Assembly (NCBI RefSeq): GCF_002210435.1
Contig: NZ_MZMV01000015.1
Coordinates: 1 to 64,000 of the forward strand
DNA length: 64,000 nucleotides
Direction: 5' to 3'
Origin: Micromonospora wenchangensis
GTDB lineage: Bacteria > Actinomycetota > Actinomycetes > Mycobacteriales > Micromonosporaceae
Part shown: piece after piece, positions 1 through 9,608 of the stretch
How the letters are laid out: each line of letters opens with the position of its first letter
How positions within the stretch are numbered: the first letter of the stretch is position 1
Notes under the pieces: generated by a model
The model's input: the letters and a program-made list of their open reading frames with translations, nothing else
Told to the model about the DNA's origin: nothing
Databases searched by the model: none
Position numbers and translations under genes: made by a program

Positions 1-490
1 GTGACGACCGTCGGCGTCGGGTCATTCCGCCGGCCGCCGGGCGGCCGTGCTGCTGCGGTCGTACGGAGGGTGTAACGCCGGGGGCGGGGTCGGGATTCCG
101 GCCCGGGGGTGCCGCCGGTCACGGGACGTGGACCCCATGACACGCACGAGGTGCCGGACCGGCGCGGAGCGTACCCCCGGAACCGGACACGGGTGCGGAC
201 GGCGACCCTCACGGAGCCGGCCCAGCGGGAGGCGGTGGGGTGGGGCGTGACGCCGGGTGACCGCTGGCGGCGGCGGGCCGGACGCTCGGTCGATATCCGG
301 ACAAACCTCCGACGTGCCGCTGTGACAGTCCCGTTTGTCGGGAGATCCGGCGGTGTCAGACGGAGTGCTTGGTGTCGGCTTGGTAGCGATTGCCTAACGG
401 CCGTTCCGCTTCGGTGTGTCGTGTCATAGCCTCCCGCTCACGGACCGAGCCATGGACCGGCGTTGTTCAGGCGGATGACAGAGGTGAGAG
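1..490. other. Non-coding region upstream of the peptide ABC operon
   Basis: I see no convincing gene here; the short open frames lack normal actinomycete third-position bias and have no ribosome binding site. Two symmetric elements stand out: a 7-base inverted repeat (gacaaac 300-306, gtttgtc 333-339) and a perfect 10-base palindrome aacggccgtt at 396-405, about 85 bases before the first gene. They could be operator sites for the operon, but no regulator is identified and no clear -35/-10 pair was found. Confidence 0.5.
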
Positions 491-2170
491 ATGCAGGCGA
501 GAAGGCTAAGGACGGCCGTGAGCCTCGTGGCCGTTGCAGCCCTGGCGGTCGGCGCGGCCGGCTGTGCGGAGAGTGACCGCGGCGATGACAACAGTGGCGA
601 GGCCAAGACGGGCGGCACCTTCATCTTCGCCGGTGCCGGTGACCCGAAGAACTTCGACCCGATCTTCAACGACGACGGTGAGTCGTTCCGGCCGGTCCGG
701 CAGATGTACGACACGCTGGTCCAGCACAAGCCGGGCACGGCCGACCTGGTGGGTGGCCTCGCCGAGAGCTGGGAGCACGACCCCGAGGGCAAGGTCTGGA
801 CCTTCAAGCTGCGCCAGGGCGTGAAGTTCCACGACGGCACCCCCTTCAACGCCGCCGCGGTCTGCTTCAACTTCGACCGCTGGTACAACATGAAGGGCGC
901 CGCCGCCCAGTCGCAGATGATCTACTACCAGGACGTCTTCGGCGGGTTCGCCAAGAACGAGGCCGAGGGTGCCGGCGAGGCGCTGTACAACAAGTGTGAG
1001 GCCAAGGACGACGGCACCGCCGTGGTCACCCTCAACAAGTACAAGGGTGCGTTCCCCGGCGCGTTCGCGCTGACCGCGCTCTCGATCGCCAGCCCGGAGG
1101 CCCTCAAGAAGGGTGACGCCGACACGGTCAAGCAGAACGGCGACTCCTTCGAGTACAGCTCGTTCGCGACCACCACCCCGGTCGGCACCGGCCCGTTCAC
1201 CTTCGGCGGCTGGGACAAGGCCAAGAACGAGATCACCCTGAACCGCAACCCCGACTACTGGGGCGAGAAGGCCAAGGTCGACAAGGTCATCATCAAGGTG
1301 ATCAAGGACGAGAACACCCGTAAGCAGGAGCTGCGGGCCGGCACCGTCCAGGGCATCGACTTCCCGGCTCCGGCCGACCGCAAGGCGCTCTCCGGTGAGG
1401 GCTTCCAGGTCCTCGACCGCCCGGCGTTCAACATCCTCTACCTGGGCATCAACCAGAAGAACCCGAAGCTGAAGGACCTGCGGGTACGCCAGGCGATCGC
1501 CTACGCCCTCAACCGTCAGCAGCTCGTCCAGACCAAGGGCCCGGGTGGCACCAAGGTCGCCGACGAGTTCATGCCGGACACCGTGCTCGGCTACGCCCCG
1601 GACGTGCAGAAGTACGAGTACAACCCGGACAAGGCCAAGCAGCTGCTCAAGGAGGCCGGTGCCGAGGGGCTGACCCTCAACTTCTACTACCCGCCGGACG
1701 TCTCCCGGCCGTACATGCCGAACCCGCAGGAGATCTTCACCGTCCTGGCCAACGACCTGCAGGCCGTCGGCATCAAGGTCAACGGCGTGCCGCGTCCGTG
1801 GAACGGTGGCTTCAAGGACGACGTGCAGCAGTTCGGCAAGCAGGACCTGCACATCCTCGGCTGGACCGGTGACTACAACGACCCGGGCAACTTCGTCGGC
1901 ACCTTCTTCGGCCGGGGCAAGGTCGAGTTCGGCGACCAGGCCATGACCGAGATGTTCGACGCGATCGCCAAGGCCGACGGCACCGTCGACGAGGCGGGCA
2001 AGAAGGCGGCCTGGGAGCAGGTCAACCGCGACATCGCCGCCAAGTGGCTGCCGGCCGTGCCGGTCTGGCACGCCCCGCCGGCCATCGTCGTCACCAAGGA
2101 CGTGCAGGGGCTGGTCGCCAGCCCGCTGACCGACGAGCGGTTCAACACGGTCAGCGTCAGCAGCAAGTGA
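491..2170 (+). CDS. ABC transporter substrate-binding lipoprotein, family 5 (peptide/nickel type)
   Basis: 559-residue extracellular solute-binding protein of the SBP_bac_5 (OppA/DppA/NikA) family, which captures peptides or related solutes outside the membrane and hands them to the permease pair. The N-terminus is a lipoprotein signal: MQARRLR, a hydrophobic core, then lipobox GAAGC with the acylated Cys near residue 25. Family features include the motif TFKLRQGVKFHDGTPF (about residues 104-118) and a GTGPFTFGGW segment. A GAGGTGAG ribosome binding site lies just before the ATG. It heads a five-gene operon with both permeases and both ATPases, so the importer is complete. The true ligand cannot be read from sequence. 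Confidence 0.93.
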   Translation: MQARRLRTAVSLVAVAALAVGAAGCAESDRGDDNSGEAKTGGTFIFAGAGDPKNFDPIFNDDGESFRPVRQMYDTLVQHKPGTADLVGGLAESWEHDPEGKVWTFKLRQGVKFHDGTPFNAAAVCFNFDRWYNMKGAAAQSQMIYYQDVFGGFAKNEAEGAGEALYNKCEAKDDGTAVVTLNKYKGAFPGAFALTALSIASPEALKKGDADTVKQNGDSFEYSSFATTTPVGTGPFTFGGWDKAKNEITLNRNPDYWGEKAKVDKVIIKVIKDENTRKQELRAGTVQGIDFPAPADRKALSGEGFQVLDRPAFNILYLGINQKNPKLKDLRVRQAIAYALNRQQLVQTKGPGGTKVADEFMPDTVLGYAPDVQKYEYNPDKAKQLLKEAGAEGLTLNFYYPPDVSRPYMPNPQEIFTVLANDLQAVGIKVNGVPRPWNGGFKDDVQQFGKQDLHILGWTGDYNDPGNFVGTFFGRGKVEFGDQAMTEMFDAIAKADGTVDEAGKKAAWEQVNRDIAAKWLPAVPVWHAPPAIVVTKDVQGLVASPLTDERFNTVSVSSK

Positions 2171-2197
2171 CGTCCGTCGGCTGACGCCGTAGGCGTA

Positions 2198-2238
2198 CAT
2201 CGGCCCGGGTCGGGAGCAAGTGCCGGCCCGGGCCGATG
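2198..2238 (+). promoter_or_regulatory. Stem-loop between binding-protein and permease genes
   Basis: A perfect 12-base inverted repeat (catcggcccggg at 2198-2209, complement at 2227-2238) with a 17-base loop lies in the 99-base gap. Hairpins here are common in binding-protein operons, where they protect the upstream message or partly terminate transcription so that the binding protein is made in excess over the membrane parts. That role is inferred. Confidence 0.6.
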
Positions 2239-2269
2239 CCGCCAACATCGAGAGTCTGGTGTGTGAGAG

Positions 2270-3277
2270 ATGTTGCGAGTCATAGTCCGCCGCCTGCTCC
2301 AACTGGTGGTGACGCTGATAGCGCTGTCCGCGCTGATCTTCGTCTGGTTGCGGAACCTGCCCGGCGGCCCGGTCGAGGCGCTGCTCGGCGAGCGGGCCAC
2401 CCCGGAACGACGGGCGCTGCTCATCAAGGCGCTCGGCTACGACCAGCCGATCCTCGTGCAGTACGGCAAGTTCATGCAGCGGGTCCTCACCGGGGACCTG
2501 GGCAACTCGATCCGGACCGGTGACCCGGTCACCGACGTCATCGCCCGCGCCTTCCCGGCCACCATCGAACTGGCCATCGCCGCCATGATCATCGCGGTGG
2601 GGCTGGGGGTGCCACTGGGCTATCTCGCCGCCCGCTACCGGGGTCGACTCCTCGACAACCTGACGATCGCCGGCACCCTGCTCGGCATCTCGATCCCCAT
2701 CTTCTTCCTGGGCTACCTGCTCAAGGACGTGCTCACCCAGGACATCCACTGGTTCCCGCCGTCCGGTCGGATCAGCACCGGGATGGACAACACCTCAGTG
2801 ACCGGGTTCTACGTCCTGGACGGCCTGCTCACCCGGGAGTTCGACGCCAGCGCCGACGCGCTCTGGCACCTGATCCTGCCGGCGGTCACGCTGGCCACGA
2901 TCCCACTGGCGGTGATCGTCCGGATCACCCGGGCCAGCGTGCTCGACGTGCTCAACGAGGACTACGTACGGACCGCCGAGGCGAAGGGCCTGCGGCACCG
3001 CACCATCCGGGGCCGGCACATCCTGCGTAACGCCCTGCTGCCGGTGGTCACCACCATCGGTCTGCAGACGGGCGCGCTGCTCTCCGGCGCGGTGCTCACC
3101 GAGAAGGTCTACAACTGGGGCGGGCTCGGCACCCTGATCACCGACTCGATCAGCGGTGGCCGGGACTACCCGGTGCTCCAGGCGATCATCCTGCTCGCCG
3201 CGCTGGTCTTCGTGCTCGTCAACCTGCTGGTCGACCTCTCCTACGCCTTCATCGACCCGAGGGTGCGTGTGCGATGA
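2270..3277 (+). CDS. Peptide-type ABC transporter permease (DppB/OppB-like)
   Basis: 335-residue inner-membrane permease of the binding-protein-dependent transport family. It starts with a membrane segment (LLQLVVTLIALSALIFVWL), carries the conserved DppB-type N-terminal domain, and shows about six hydrophobic spans. The cytoplasmic EAA loop that docks on the ATPase is visible around residues 235-250 (DYVRTAEAKGL). Length is typical. The weak GAGAG ribosome binding site before the ATG suggests lower translation than the binding protein. Its stop overlaps the next permease start by four bases, which fits coupled translation of the heterodimer. Confidence 0.93.
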   Translation: MLRVIVRRLLQLVVTLIALSALIFVWLRNLPGGPVEALLGERATPERRALLIKALGYDQPILVQYGKFMQRVLTGDLGNSIRTGDPVTDVIARAFPATIELAIAAMIIAVGLGVPLGYLAARYRGRLLDNLTIAGTLLGISIPIFFLGYLLKDVLTQDIHWFPPSGRISTGMDNTSVTGFYVLDGLLTREFDASADALWHLILPAVTLATIPLAVIVRITRASVLDVLNEDYVRTAEAKGLRHRTIRGRHILRNALLPVVTTIGLQTGALLSGAVLTEKVYNWGGLGTLITDSISGGRDYPVLQAIILLAALVFVLVNLLVDLSYAFIDPRVRVR

Positions 3278-4356
3278 CCGACCCGACCACCCGCCCCGGC
3301 GTGGGCAAGCCCCGTACCGGCGACACCCCCACCGACCAGCCCGCCGGGAACCCGACCGAGGACCGCCCCGCCGGGCAGGCCGGCGAGACCCCGGCGCAGC
3401 GGCGGGAACGCAGCCTCGGCCGGCTCGGTGACCGCAAGCGGGCCCGGCTCGACGAGTTGGCGCGGGCCACCGCCGACCCGGGCGGGGTCAGCCTCTACCG
3501 GGACGCGCTGCGCCGGCTGCGCCGTAACCCGGTGGCCATCGTCGGCGCCGTCATCGTCGGCTTGTTCGTGCTGGTGGCGATCTTCGCCCCGTTGATCGCC
3601 CCGCACGACCCGGTGCAACGCTTCGACGAGCTGACCCGGGACCTGACCGTGGACAGCATCCCCGGCGCCACCGCCGGGCACCCGTTCGGCTCGGACCCGC
3701 TCGGCCGGGACTTCCTCTCCCGGATGATCCACGGCAGCCGGCAGACCCTCTTCGTCGGCGTGCTCGCCACCCTGATCGGGCTCACCCTGGGCGTGCTGCT
3801 CGGCGCGATCGCCGGGGCCTTCGGCGGCTGGGTCGACGTGGTGCTGATGCGCCTCACCGACGTGATGCTGGCGCTGCCCAGCCTGCTGCTGGCGATCACC
3901 CTGGTCGCGATGGCCAGCCGGTCGAGCCAGTGGACGGTGATCTTCGCGGTGGCGATCGTCAGCGTGCCGATCTTCGCCCGGCTGCTGCGCGGCTCGATGC
4001 TGGCCCAGCGGGAGAGCGACCACGTCCTCGCCGCGCGGGCGTTGGGCGTCAAGGAACGCAACATCGTCCTGCGGCACATGCTGCCCAACTCGCTGACCGC
4101 GGTGATCGTGCAGGCCACGCTGACCTTCGCGGTGGCGATCCTGGACGCGGCGGCGCTGTCCTTCCTCGGCCTCGGCGACCCGGACATCAACCGGGCCGAG
4201 TGGGGGCTGATGCTCGGCGTCGACGGCCAGCGCTACTTCGAGGTCCGCCCCGAGCTGGCCTACTACCCGGCGCTCGCGATCATCGTGGTCGCGCTCGGCT
4301 TCACCCTGCTCGGTGAGGCGATGCGCGAGGCGATCGACCCGAAGAACCGGCGGTGA
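3274..4356 (+). CDS. Peptide-type ABC transporter permease (DppC/OppC-like)
   Basis: 360-residue second permease. It has a long hydrophilic N-terminal extension of about 80 residues rich in Pro, Arg and Asp, then the first membrane span (VAIVGAVIVGLFVLVAIFA), the typical HPFGSDPLGRDFLSRMIHG periplasmic-side motif of OppC proteins, and the EAA-type loop (DHVLAARALGVKERN). It overlaps the upstream permease gene by ATGA. A gap of about 106 bases with no gene separates it from the ATPase genes. Function as the partner of the 2270-3277 permease is inferred from family and gene order. Confidence 0.93.
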   Translation: MTDPTTRPGVGKPRTGDTPTDQPAGNPTEDRPAGQAGETPAQRRERSLGRLGDRKRARLDELARATADPGGVSLYRDALRRLRRNPVAIVGAVIVGLFVLVAIFAPLIAPHDPVQRFDELTRDLTVDSIPGATAGHPFGSDPLGRDFLSRMIHGSRQTLFVGVLATLIGLTLGVLLGAIAGAFGGWVDVVLMRLTDVMLALPSLLLAITLVAMASRSSQWTVIFAVAIVSVPIFARLLRGSMLAQRESDHVLAARALGVKERNIVLRHMLPNSLTAVIVQATLTFAVAILDAAALSFLGLGDPDINRAEWGLMLGVDGQRYFEVRPELAYYPALAIIVVALGFTLLGEAMREAIDPKNRR

Positions 4357-4462
4357 CGGCGGTGCGGCGGGTCGGGGCGACCGGCCCCGGGCCGGACGGG
4401 ATCCGGGTGGGCCGGCGACCGCAGCCGGGAGCGAACGACCAGCACAGTGAGGATGTGACCCG

Positions 4463-5449
4463 ATGAGCCTGCTCGACGTACGCGATCTGAGCGTGGTGTT
4501 CCAGCGCCGGGGCGAGCGGCCGTTCACGGCGGTCGACCAGGTCAGCTTCACGGTGGAGCCGGGGCAGACGGTCGGCCTGGTCGGCGAGTCCGGCTGCGGC
4601 AAGAGCGTGACCAGCCTGGCGGTCATGGGGCTGCTGCCGAAGCGGGGCAACCGGGTCACCGGCGAGGTGCTGTTCGAGGGCACCGACCTGCTCAAGCTGC
4701 GCCCGGACGACCTGCGGGACCGGCGGGGCCGGGACATCGGCATGATCTTCCAGGACCCGCTGTCGTCGCTGAACCCGGTCATCCCGATCGGGGTGCAGGT
4801 CGCCGAGGTGCTGGAGCGGCACCGGGGAATGGACCGGCGCAAGGCCCTGCGGGAGGCCCGGGAGCTGCTCGACGCGGTCGGCATCCCCGACCCGGACCGC
4901 CGGCTGACGGAGTTCCCGCACCAGATCTCCGGCGGCATGCGCCAGCGCGCCCTGATCGCCATCGCGCTGGCCTGCAAGCCCCGGTTGCTGATCGCGGACG
5001 AGCCGACCACCGCGCTGGACGTCACCATCCAGGCGCAGATCCTCACCCTGCTCAAGCAACTGGTCGACGAGACCGGCACCGCGCTCATCATGATCACTCA
5101 CGATCTCGGGGTGGTGGCGGGGCTCTGCGACACGGTCAACGTGCTCTACGGCGGCAAGGTGGTGGAGCGGGCCGCCCGGCACGAGCTGTTCGCCCGGCCC
5201 CGGCACCCGTACACGCACGGGTTGCTCAACTCGGTGCCCCGGCTCGACTCGGTGCGCGGCGAGCGGCTGCACGCGATCCGTGGCTCGGTGGCCGACAACA
5301 TCCCGTGGGTCGAGGGCTGCGCCTTCGCACCCCGCTGCGACAACGTGGTGGACGCCTGCCTGGACGGCCCGCCACCGTTGGAGCCCACCGCCTCCGGCGG
5401 CGACCTGCGGTGCAACAACCCCGTTTCGGAGGAGGTGGCGGTGCCGTGA
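4463..5449 (+). CDS. Peptide-type ABC transporter ATPase (DppD/OppD-like)
   Basis: 328-residue ATPase. Walker A is GESGCGKS (about residues 46-53), the Q-loop is FQDPLSS, the signature is ISGGMRQR, Walker B is [12 protein letters not shown] and the switch His is in MITHDLG. The C-terminal oligopeptide/dipeptide domain has the Cys cluster seen in this family (CAFAPRCDN followed by further Cys residues), which can bind an Fe-S cluster in relatives. A GAGGA ribosome binding site precedes the ATG at 4463. The stop overlaps the following GTG start by four bases. Confidence 0.94.
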   Translation: MSLLDVRDLSVVFQRRGERPFTAVDQVSFTVEPGQTVGLVGESGCGKSVTSLAVMGLLPKRGNRVTGEVLFEGTDLLKLRPDDLRDRRGRDIGMIFQDPLSSLNPVIPIGVQVAEVLERHRGMDRRKALREARELLDAVGIPDPDRRLTEFPHQISGGMRQRALIAIALACKPRLLIADEPTTALDVTIQAQILTLLKQLVDETGTALIMITHDLGVVAGLCDTVNVLYGGKVVERAARHELFARPRHPYTHGLLNSVPRLDSVRGERLHAIRGSVADNIPWVEGCAFAPRCDNVVDACLDGPPPLEPTASGGDLRCNNPVSEEVAVP

Positions 5450-6603
5450 CCGAACGGACCGGAACCACGGATGGTGCCGCGACCGGGCAGGCCGGGGCGG
5501 GGGACGCGGCGGAGCAGGGGCGGCCCCTGATCGAGCTGCGCGACGTCAAGGTGCACTTCCCGATCAAGAGCGGGCTGCTGTTCGACCGTACCGTCGGCTA
5601 CGTCTACGCGGTCGACGGCGTCTCCCTGTCGATCAACGCGGGTGAGACGTACGGGCTGGTGGGCGAGTCGGGGTGCGGCAAGTCGACGCTCGGCCGGGGC
5701 CTGCTGCGGCTGGTCGAACCGACCGACGGCGAGATCGTCTTCGACGGCACCGACGTGCGCGCGCTCAAGGGCGAGGCGATGCGTAAGGCCCGCCGCCGGA
5801 TGCAGATGATCTTCCAGGACCCGTTGTCCAGCCTGGACCCCCGGCAGTCGGTCGAGTCGCTGCTGGTGGAGGGGCTCAAGGCGCACGGCCTGGCCGACGA
5901 CAAGGAGGCGACGAGCCGGCGGCTGCGGGACACCCTGCAGGCGGTCGGCCTGCCCGCCTCGGCGTTGAGCAGGTATCCGCACGAGTTCTCCGGCGGGCAG
6001 CGCCAACGCATCGGCATCGCCCGTGCCCTGGTCCTCGACCCGGACCTGATCGTCGCCGACGAGCCCGTCTCCGCCCTCGACGTGTCGATCCAGGCCCAGG
6101 TGCTCAACCTGCTGGAGGACCTCCAGAACGAGCGCGGGCTGACGTACCTGATCATCGCGCACGACCTGGCGGTGGTCCGGCACATCGCCGACACCGTCGG
6201 GGTGATGTACCTGGGCGGGCTGGTGGAGGAGGCGTCCAGCGACGACCTCTACCGGGAGCCGATGCACCCGTACACGAAGGCGTTGATGTCGGCGGTGCCG
6301 GTGCCGGACCCGCTGGTGGAGGACCGGCGGGAGCGGATCCTGCTCGCCGGTGACCTGCCGTCGCCCACCAACCCGCCGGCCGGCTGCCGGTTCCACACCC
6401 GGTGCCCGTGGGCGCAGCCGACCCGCTGCGCCGACGAGCGGCCGGCGCTGCGCGAGGTCGTCGGCGGCCACCGGGTCGCCTGCCACTTCGCCGAGGACAT
6501 CGCCGCCGGGCGGCTGCGCCCGCACGAGGTGGAACCCGAACTGGTCCGGCCGGACGAGGGCGGGACGCCGGGCGACCCCGGTGAGCTGATCCCCACCCCG
6601 TGA
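5446..6603 (+). CDS. Peptide-type ABC transporter ATPase (DppF/OppF-like)
   Basis: 385-residue second ATPase of the importer. Walker [10 protein letters not shown], signature [15 protein letters not shown], Walker [13 protein letters not shown] and the His in IIAHDL are all present, followed by the oligopeptide/dipeptide C-terminal domain with its Cys residues ([15 protein letters not shown]). The open frame extends upstream, but the GTG at 5446 overlaps the preceding stop (GTGA) and has GGAGGTGG just before it, so this start is preferred. The first 25 residues are a low-complexity Gly/Ala/Thr stretch. Last gene of the operon; a strong terminator follows within ten bases. Confidence 0.93.
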   Translation: MTERTGTTDGAATGQAGAGDAAEQGRPLIELRDVKVHFPIKSGLLFDRTVGYVYAVDGVSLSINAGETYGLVGESGCGKSTLGRGLLRLVEPTDGEIVFDGTDVRALKGEAMRKARRRMQMIFQDPLSSLDPRQSVESLLVEGLKAHGLADDKEATSRRLRDTLQAVGLPASALSRYPHEFSGGQRQRIGIARALVLDPDLIVADEPVSALDVSIQAQVLNLLEDLQNERGLTYLIIAHDLAVVRHIADTVGVMYLGGLVEEASSDDLYREPMHPYTKALMSAVPVPDPLVEDRRERILLAGDLPSPTNPPAGCRFHTRCPWAQPTRCADERPALREVVGGHRVACHFAEDIAAGRLRPHEVEPELVRPDEGGTPGDPGELIPTP

Positions 6604-6611
6604 GCAGGTGA

Positions 6612-6648
6612 CAGGGCCCCCTTCCCGGCGTCGGGAAGGGGGGCCCTG
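6612..6648. terminator. Bidirectional intrinsic terminator hairpin
   Basis: Arms at 6612-6627 and 6632-6648 pair over 16 bases with one bulged G, around a 4-base loop. It sits between the end of the ABC operon and the converging minus-strand gene, so it can stop transcription from both sides. Confidence 0.85.
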
Positions 6649-6659
6649 CCGTGGGTGCG

Positions 6660-7103
6660 TCAGCCCTCGGGGCGGTGCAGCAGGGCGAGCGCGACGGTGT
6701 GCACGGCGTCGAGGTCGGCCGGGTCGGCGAGCTTGGCCGTCCCGCCGGTCACCGCGTACCACTCGTCGGCGTCCTTGTACTGCACGGTGAGGGTTGCCTG
6801 GCCGTCGGCGTACCGGGACTTCAGGGTCAGCTCGCCGGTGACCACGCCGACCTCGTCGGTCATCACCCCGCCGGGGCCGGCGACCAGGTCGGCGGTCAGC
6901 TCGCGGGGCCCGCCGGTGCCGCCCGCGTCGGCGGTCATCCCGGCACCCGGCACCCCGGCCGGGGCGGCGGGCTGCCCGTCGGCGGTCATCCCGGCGGTGG
7001 CAGCCGCCGTACCCTCCGGTGCCGCGTCGGCTGCCGTCGCCGGTGTGGCGGCCGGGTCGGTCCCGGCGTCGGCACCGGCCGGTGTCAGCGCTTGCTCGCC
7101 CAT
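6660..7103 (-). CDS. Hypothetical protein, low-complexity N-terminus
   Basis: 147-residue protein of unknown function. The first half is Ala/Pro/Gly/Thr-rich and contains the repeated block GMTADG/GMTADA. The second half looks like a compact beta domain (ELTLKSRYADGQATLTVQYK, then a DEWYAVTG segment) ending in an alpha helix. The ATG at 7103 is chosen because GGGGG lies just upstream and the earlier part of the frame overlaps the preceding gene. It overlaps the end of the HNH gene by 19 bases, so the two are probably co-transcribed. No signal peptide is evident. Confidence 0.6.
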   Translation of the reverse strand: MGEQALTPAGADAGTDPAATPATAADAAPEGTAAATAGMTADGQPAAPAGVPGAGMTADAGGTGGPRELTADLVAGPGGVMTDEVGVVTGELTLKSRYADGQATLTVQYKDADEWYAVTGGTAKLADPADLDAVHTVALALLHRPEG

Positions 7104-7744
7104 GTGCAGCCCCCCAACATGTCGGTGATGGCGGCCTTCTCGGCGCTGGTCACCGTCAACTTCCAGTGGTGCTTGACCTCTACCCAGTGTTCCGCGTACG
7201 TGCACCAGTAGGCGCGGTTCGGCGGTTTCCACTGCGACGGGTCCTGGTCACCCTTGGACCGGTTGGAGCTGGCGGAGACCGCGAAGAGCTGCGGTCGGGT
7301 CAGGTCGTTGGCGAAGTCGCCGCGCTTGGCGTCGTCCCACTCGTCGGCCCCGGAACGCCACGCGTTGGCCAGCGGCACCATGTGGTCGATGTCCACGTCG
7401 GAGGGGTCGGTGAAGGTCCGCCCGTCGTAGACGCTCTCCCACCGCCCGCCGACCACGTTGCAGCCGGAGAGCCGGATGTCCTTGCCGTCGCGCTGGAGCA
7501 CGCTGTCCCGCACGTCGCAGTTCTTGCCGGTGTCCCGCCAGTGCGGGAACCGGTTGCGGCTGTAGCCCTTCATCGAACCGGCCTCGGCGACGGTCAGCTC
7601 CGAGAGCTGCTCACCCACGTTGCCGGAGCTGCCGGGTGGCGCCTCCGGCTCCTCCACCGAGACGTCACACCCACCCGCGCCGAGGGCGAGCAGCGCGGCA
7701 AGGGCCGCCGCCACCGCCGCGCGGCCTCCTGATCTGGTACGCAC
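7085..7744 (-). CDS. Secreted HNH-family (DUF1524/GmrSD C-terminal-like) lipoprotein
   Basis: 219-residue lipoprotein with a twin-Arg-containing N-terminus, a hydrophobic core rich in Ala/Leu and lipobox GAGGC. The mature part carries the HNH-type motif DVDIDHMVPLANAW with the catalytic His, then the conserved LFAVSASSNRSKGDQDP block and WKPPNRAYWCTYAE, typical of the actinobacterial secreted HNH endonuclease family. Several Cys residues probably form disulfides. The GTG at 7744 is preferred because GGAAAGG lies 8 bases upstream; a GTG at 7753 is the alternative. The substrate is unknown; a role in extracellular nucleic-acid degradation is an inference. Confidence 0.85.
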   Translation of the reverse strand: MRTRSGGRAAVAAALAALLALGAGGCDVSVEEPEAPPGSSGNVGEQLSELTVAEAGSMKGYSRNRFPHWRDTGKNCDVRDSVLQRDGKDIRLSGCNVVGGRWESVYDGRTFTDPSDVDIDHMVPLANAWRSGADEWDDAKRGDFANDLTRPQLFAVSASSNRSKGDQDPSQWKPPNRAYWCTYAEHWVEVKHHWKLTVTSAEKAAITDMLGGCTWASKR

Positions 7745-7852
7745 AGACGACACCTTTCCAGCTTGCGGGCTTCCGGCGATCCCGCACAGTACCCAAGGCA
7801 CGGTTTCCGCGTTTCGTGGCGTCTCCGGTCGAGGGCGTGCAGATTGGTACCC

Positions 7853-9274
7853 ATGACCGCACCCGCTCACGCGCTCCGCATCCGGACCACGGCCGGGCGG
7901 GGGACGCTGCTCGCCGCGATCCTCGCCTCGGGCATGGTGTTCCTGGACAGCACCGTGGTCAACGTGGCGCTTCCCCGGCTGGGCGCGGACCTCGACGCGA
8001 CCGTCGCCGGTCTGCAATGGACGGTCAACGGGTACGCGTTGATGCTGGCCGCGTTCGTCCTGCTCGGTGGGTCGCTGGGGGACCGGTTCGGCAGGCGGCG
8101 GATCTTCCTGATCGGGGTGGTCTGGTTCGCGGTCGCCTCCGTCCTGTGCGGGCTCGCCCAGGACACCAACCAGCTGATCGCCGCCCGGTTCCTCCAGGGC
8201 GCGGGCGGGGCGCTGCTCACCCCCGGCTCGCTGTCGGTGCTCCAGGCGAGCTTCCACCCGGACGACCGGGGCCGGGCGATCGGCACCTGGTCGGGGCTGT
8301 CCGGGGTGTCCACCGCGCTCGGACCGTTCGTCGGCGGGTGGCTGATCGACGCGCTCTCCTGGCGGTGGATCTTCTTCATCAACCTGCCGCTCGCGGCCGG
8401 GGTGCTGCTGGCGGCGGCGCGCTGGGTGCCGGAGAGCCGGGACGAGAACGCCTCCCGCAGCGCCGGCCGGCGGTTCGACATCGCCGGGGCACTGCTCGGC
8501 GCGTTGGCGCTGGGCGGGCTCACCTACGCCCTGATCGACGCCCCGGTACGCGGCCCGCGCTCCTGGCCGGTGCTGCTCGCCGCCGCGGTGGGCGTCCTCG
8601 CCGCGGTCTGCTTCGTGCTGCTGGAACGACATCGGGGTGAGGGGGCGATGCTGCCCACCACGCTGTTCGGCAGCCGGCTCTTCTCGGTGCTGAACGTGTT
8701 CACCGTGCTGGTCTACGCCGCGTTGAGCGGGTTCACCTTCTTCCTCTCCGTCTACCTCCAGAACGTCGTCGGCTGGTCGGCGTTGCGGACCGGGCTGGCC
8801 ACCGTGCCGATGACGGTGCTGTTGCTGCTCGGCTCGGCGCGGGCCGGGGCGCTGTCGGCGCGGATCGGCCCCCGGCCGCTGCTGACCGTCGGCCCGGTCG
8901 CCGCCGCTGCCGGTCTGCTGCTGTTGCGCCGGGTCGGGCCGGGTGCGTCGTACTGGTGGGACGTGCTGCCCGGGGTGCTGCTGTTCGGTGTCGGGCTGAC
9001 CCTGGTGGTGGCGCCGCTGACCGCGTCGGTGCTGGCCGCCGTGGCGGACCGGTTCGCCGGGGTGGCCAGCGGCTTCAACAATGCCGCGTCGCGCACCGGC
9101 GGCCTGCTCGCGGTGGCGGCGCTGCCGCTGCTGGTGGGCCTCTCCGGCACCGGCTACGAGCAGACCGCCGCCCTGACCGACGCGTTCCGGGGTGCGATGA
9201 CCTGGTGCGCCGGCCTGCTGCTCGGCGGCGCGCTGCTGGCCGGTCTGCTGGTGCACCGCCCGGATCGGCGGTAG
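7853..9274 (+). CDS. MFS transporter, DHA2 (EmrB/QacA) family
   Basis: 473-residue inner-membrane proton-driven exporter with about 14 hydrophobic spans. The first span contains the DHA2-type motif D in MVFLDSTVVNVALP, and the cytoplasmic loop 2-3 motif is GDRFGRRR. An antiporter-type motif C (Gly/Pro-rich, GVSTALGPFVGG) is in span 5. The ATG at 7853 removes 30 non-membrane residues from the longer frame. It is divergent from the HNH gene with about 100 bases between them. It lies 1.7 kb before the biosynthetic operon and could export its product, but the cluster has its own MFS protein; the assignment is open. Confidence 0.9.
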   Translation: MTAPAHALRIRTTAGRGTLLAAILASGMVFLDSTVVNVALPRLGADLDATVAGLQWTVNGYALMLAAFVLLGGSLGDRFGRRRIFLIGVVWFAVASVLCGLAQDTNQLIAARFLQGAGGALLTPGSLSVLQASFHPDDRGRAIGTWSGLSGVSTALGPFVGGWLIDALSWRWIFFINLPLAAGVLLAAARWVPESRDENASRSAGRRFDIAGALLGALALGGLTYALIDAPVRGPRSWPVLLAAAVGVLAAVCFVLLERHRGEGAMLPTTLFGSRLFSVLNVFTVLVYAALSGFTFFLSVYLQNVVGWSALRTGLATVPMTVLLLLGSARAGALSARIGPRPLLTVGPVAAAAGLLLLRRVGPGASYWWDVLPGVLLFGVGLTLVVAPLTASVLAAVADRFAGVASGFNNAASRTGGLLAVAALPLLVGLSGTGYEQTAALTDAFRGAMTWCAGLLLGGALLAGLLVHRPDRR

Positions 9275-9439
9275 GGCGGGCGTCGGTGCTGTCACCGCGG
9301 CCCGGACCTCTAGATGCTGCCGTCGCTCTGCCGGCCGGCGCTGACAGATCGGATGTCCGTCACCGGACCGTGCGGCCGGAGACGGATGGCATGAGCAGCA
9401 CATCAGCGGAAACGGCAAGTGGATGTGATCCCGGTCACA

Positions 9440-9468
9440 TTGACTGGGTGTTATGCCCTCCCTATCTT
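9440..9468 (+). promoter_or_regulatory. Consensus-like sigma-70 promoter of the LuxR-type regulator
   Basis: TTGACT (9440-9445), a spacer of exactly 17 bases, and TATCTT (9463-9468). This is unusually close to consensus for such GC-rich DNA and lies in a locally AT-rich patch. It leaves a leader of about 130 bases before the regulator ATG at 9609. The rest of the gap 9275-9608 shows no gene. Confidence 0.7.
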
Positions 9469-9608
9469 ACCGATTAATCGTGCTGAATTGCCCGGTCCGT
9501 GCGTCGAAGTGAATGCCATCCCGCAGGCCGAGGGGTTCGACCTAAGCGGATCTTGATGCCTCGCAGTGCGGCCGCCCGACCGGAAAACGGTCACCAAACG
9601 GGGGAAAA

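Noticed and set aside
47-429. Short open frames at the window start
   Set aside because: No ribosome binding site, unnatural composition and no similarity to known folds; treated as non-coding.
506-2749. 747-codon open frame antisense to the binding protein and permease
   Set aside because: Antisense frames without stops are expected in very GC-rich genes; the plus-strand genes have clear family motifs.
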